Assembly: GCA_040954595.2 (NCBI GenBank)
Contig: CM082590.2
Location: 3,720,001-3,784,000, forward strand
Direction: 5' to 3'
Length of the DNA: 64,000 nucleotides
DNA from: Balanoglossus misakiensis
Taxonomy: Eukaryota; Hemichordata
Below the pieces are notes generated by a model. It saw only the letters and a list, made by a program, of their open reading frames with translations, searched no databases and was not told where the DNA came from. Below, in pieces: positions 60,896 through 64,000 of this stretch; within the stretch, counting starts at the first letter, position 1, and every line of letters starts with the position of its first letter. Both the position numbers and the translations under genes were made by a program.

Positions 60896-61971
60896 GCGAC
60901 TATTCTATAAAGTGTACAAAATGCATGTATTTACGTCTGATCACAGGTATCAAGCGAAATGTTTATTTTGTTAAAACAGTAACGACAAGCTTCTGAGAAA
61001 GATTCGTTAGAATTTACAAATTACAAATTAGATTCACAATCTATGGGTCTATAGGTTTGGCAATTGTGTATCTGACTGTAGACAGATGACTCGTTTTCAG
61101 ATTTGGGAAATTACAATGTATGAAATTGAACATTTGTATGTTATTTAATTTCGCCGATTTATTATCACTGACCTCTTCAAATAGATATTTTTTTTTATTT
61201 TCTTGAGAAAGGACGTACATTTTTATAGGAGATTCTGACAAGGCATTGAAAGTATTGTTTTGGGTTTTGTCCGTGTTGTCACCTTTGGCGAGTACATGGA
61301 CCTTGAAGTCTTTTGCGATTGCCATCCTGTTGTCTTTGTGGTTGTTTTAGCATGACAAAAAAAAATCGCGTCCAAGACACAGTGGTTCCATTTAGTGATT
61401 ACGCAAGAAACAAGTCTACGCCGGAGCGTAAACGAAATATGTCCCTCTGTCCAAGCAATCCAAATATTTTTTTCCAGTTTATTTGCATTTGTGTATAACT
61501 CAGCCTACTGTGATCCAGGAATTTCAAAAGTTTTAACGATGGTCCAGTAAGCATCGCTTGCAAATATTTGCATCTATCCACCTTCTCAGGTTATGCAACT
61601 CACAAAAATGTCGAAATCACCATACCAAAAATTGGATGTGCATTTGTAGGCAGAAAACCTGGTAAATTGTGCTAAAGTTCCATGTTTGACCATATGATAC
61701 CTCCTACAACTTTGTTCACATTTGCAACTTTACATAGACATTTGCCATACAAGGTGCAAAGGCAAATTCATTACTTAAATAGGTATGTAAAACATTTGAA
61801 TATTTGTTGCACTGTATCACTGCTTTGTCTACCATTTGTATTGGCATATACTTCAGGTGCTGCATCTACTATGCAAATCAGACCACATTCAAATAACATA
61901 CTAGAGGTAAAGTATAGAGGAAATGTAGCTCTACAAATATTATCTGAACAAATGTAGCGGAACGTAATTAA
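60896..61971. other. non-coding, unclassified
   Basis: Open frames up to 94 codons with no recognisable domain and no splice context I trust. Confidence 0.4.
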
Positions 61972-62203
61972 TTTTCTACCCTCACTTCACACATTACACA
62001 AACACAGGGGTCTCAGTTGTGTACATGTGGCCATAGTAACCTCAAATATCGCCTTGGCAATTGCCGGTCACATGTGTACATTTTTCTACCCTCTACAGCA
62101 GTAGCTTTCATTACATAACCACAGGGGTCACAGTTGTGTACAAGTGGTTATAGTACCCTCTAATATCGCCGTGGCAAGTGGCAGTTACATCTGTACATTT
62201 TTT
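61972..62203. repeat. two tandem copies of a ~110-bp unit
   Basis: TTTTCTACCCTC starts at 61972 and 62082; ACAGGGGTC, AGTTGTGTACA, AATATCGCC and GTACATTTTT recur in order. Confidence 0.9.
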
Positions 62204-62814
62204 CAGAGACTTTCATCAGACAGACAGAATCATGAAGCCGACACTCTCAATCACACAAACTGATGCAACAGACAATCGCACCACTCCAAAAGTTATGCAA
62301 AGACAGTCAGATAGATCACTGTTTCATTATATTAATTGCAAATGGAAGAAAAAAAAATGTAGTGTAAAATGTAAAGTGTGGCCAACCTAAAAGAGATGTA
62401 CACATTTTTTTGAAGAATCTGTTCTCCACACTCTAACGGGATATATTAAGAAATCTGTAGCAGTTAAATTCGCTCAAGATGTTTTGGGCTCTGAAGACTC
62501 TCGATACAGGAGATCTTCTCTTATCCTAGCTCATTGGTGTACACTTGCAGGGAGAGTTGTATTGCGGTAAGCAATATGCAATGATGTGTGTGCAACTCTT
62601 CAGCCAGTGTTTTTGCTAAAAGTTGAAGAACATTAGTACTAGTATTGAGAACCCCAGTAACATTGCCATCATCCCAAAAGAGGCCTGCTTTGATATAAAC
62701 GGGGAACCCCAGCAAAATTTGGGGAACTCTGTAAGATTTTACCTACATTATTTTTGCTTTTTATTTCAACTACAGTTTCTAGGTTGAATCCCTGAACCTT
62801 GATGAAGCACTATG

Positions 62815-62943
62815 AGGTTATTACGAAAATACCGCAAAGTATGCATGAGGACATTAGCGCTCAGTATCGCCCGACACGCAGCGGAGGGCGATGCGCTGCG
62901 CTAATGTCCGAGTGCATACTTTGCGGTATTTTCGTAATAACCT
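62815..62943. mobile_element. 129-bp palindromic element (MITE-like)
   Basis: AGGTTATTACGAAAATACCG with CAAAGTATGCA at the left, and TGCATACTTTGCGGTATTTT with CGTAATAACCT at the right, are exact complements. A second inner pair GGACATTAGCGC / GCGCTAATGTCC flanks a GC-rich loop. Confidence 0.85.
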
Positions 62944-64000
62944 TATTATATCTCCGTTAGTTCTTGTGTTGCATGTTACTTGGCTTTCAAAACGCCAAAA
63001 ATGCTGATACAATCGATCGAAAACTGCTCAGTTGACTCAGTGAGCAGCCATCTTTGTTTTGTGTTTACGTGTGCGCACGTGCGTTGGAGTGGGGGCTCCT
63101 TGAAACCGTCCGCATAACAACGCATACCTGTACACGGTGAGTTGGGACGCTTGAAACTTAAGACTTATTTAACACGCGTTCCGTACGTACCGTTCTGTAC
63201 GGCTTTTTAGCGCACACTTTCTATTGTTCTCAGTGCCAGATGTATAATAATAAGTTGTATTAGTACAATCGTGTGAATTATTATTGTTGAAAATTGTAAT
63301 CAAGTATGGACTAGAATTCATTTGTCAACAATAACAATGATTACTGCACATATACAAGATGTTTTGGCAGGCAAAATACTGAACACTTTTGTATGATAAT
63401 GGCATTAATAAGAGAAGCTATGGTAGATTTACACAACAGAAATATTGAAATAAATAGCCAAAAATTACAGCTAATGTTCCTTTAAGTACTGCCCTCTGAA
63501 CAAAAACTTTCCAGTTGTGATGACAGGACAATTACTAAGTCACTGTCACGGTTTATTTTTTCATGTCTTTAAAGGCCAGGGATTTGATCCCTGGAATCAA
63601 ATTGTTCAAGACTAAAAAAGGATTATTGCGGTGTCATGTTTTTTTTCCATTAAAATTTTCAATCTGGTGGGTAAATTTCTCGGCGAGACAATATGGCGTC
63701 GACACAGGCCTTTGCAGGTGAATCATATTCTGTAGGTATATTGAACCCTTGAGTGAAAACTTTTCAAAACCAACCAATGCTCTACAACAGGGCTTAAAAG
63801 TGACATTAACTACACTTTTGGCGATGTTTTTAGTATTTTTGGGCTTGAGTATCAATTACCGGTATCCAGTTCTATTCTATTCCCAACATTAAGATGAAAT
63901 GCCAAGTATTCTGCTTGTCAACAGAGAATGTATAATATGTGAAATGACCATTTTTGTTGTTGACAAACGAATTCTAGTCCGGCCTTAGATACAGATTTCA
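62944..64000. other. right edge, nothing recognised
   Basis: AT-rich DNA without a supported gene or repeat. Confidence 0.4.

Overview
This is AT-rich, intron-rich animal nuclear DNA: genes are split into short exons with GT-AG junctions, and dispersed repeats, microsatellites and transposon fossils fill most of the rest. There is no bacterial, phage or organelle signature. The best marker gene has the order ankyrin - Roc GTPase - COR - Death. That combination, together with a Tx1/L1-type retrotransposon and abundant fold-back elements and minisatellites, points to a marine invertebrate. Amphioxus-like or another invertebrate deuterostome is my guess; a mollusc is not excluded.

Layout. 0-10 kb holds a frameshifted SAM-like fragment, a 63-bp minisatellite, and a 4.6-kb block bounded by 158-bp inverted repeats that carries about 19 copies of a 117-bp minisatellite. 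A diverged, array-less relative of the block's inner DNA lies at 7.85-9.4 kb. 11.5-16 kb holds tandem and inverted repeats, a complete 741-bp TTAA-flanked element (piggyBac-like) and a decayed LINE 3' end. 16.2-19.6 kb, minus strand, holds part of a gene for a secreted or surface protein: a signal-peptide exon and two copies of a ~135-residue domain, one with a 1-nt frameshift. 22.9-44.7 kb, minus strand, holds a complete 13-exon gene for a predicted 910-residue ankyrin-Roc-COR-Death protein, similar in order to the C-terminal part of DAPK1 but without a kinase. Two of its ankyrin exon pairs lie on a head-to-tail tandem duplication (28.4-39.2 and 39.2-42.7 kb). A Tx1/L1-like retrotransposon with a 15-bp target-site duplication sits in its longest intron on the opposite strand, and is itself split by a 1.16-kb inverted-repeat element. 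44.7-58.2 kb is a mosaic of diverged segmental duplications, some resembling DNA around the first exon of the Roc-COR gene, ending in a 1932-bp tandem array whose two younger copies carry a shared ~0.9-kb hairpin-rich insertion. 58.2-64 kb shows small duplications and a near-perfect palindrome but no gene I can support.

How it fits together: the one well-supported host system is the Roc-COR-Death gene, probably a GTP-regulated death or innate-immune signalling scaffold. The rest is mainly a record of duplication and transposition around it. Exon models come from splice motifs and reading-frame continuity only. Most short open frames in the window are repeats, non-conserved, or shadows and are not reported.
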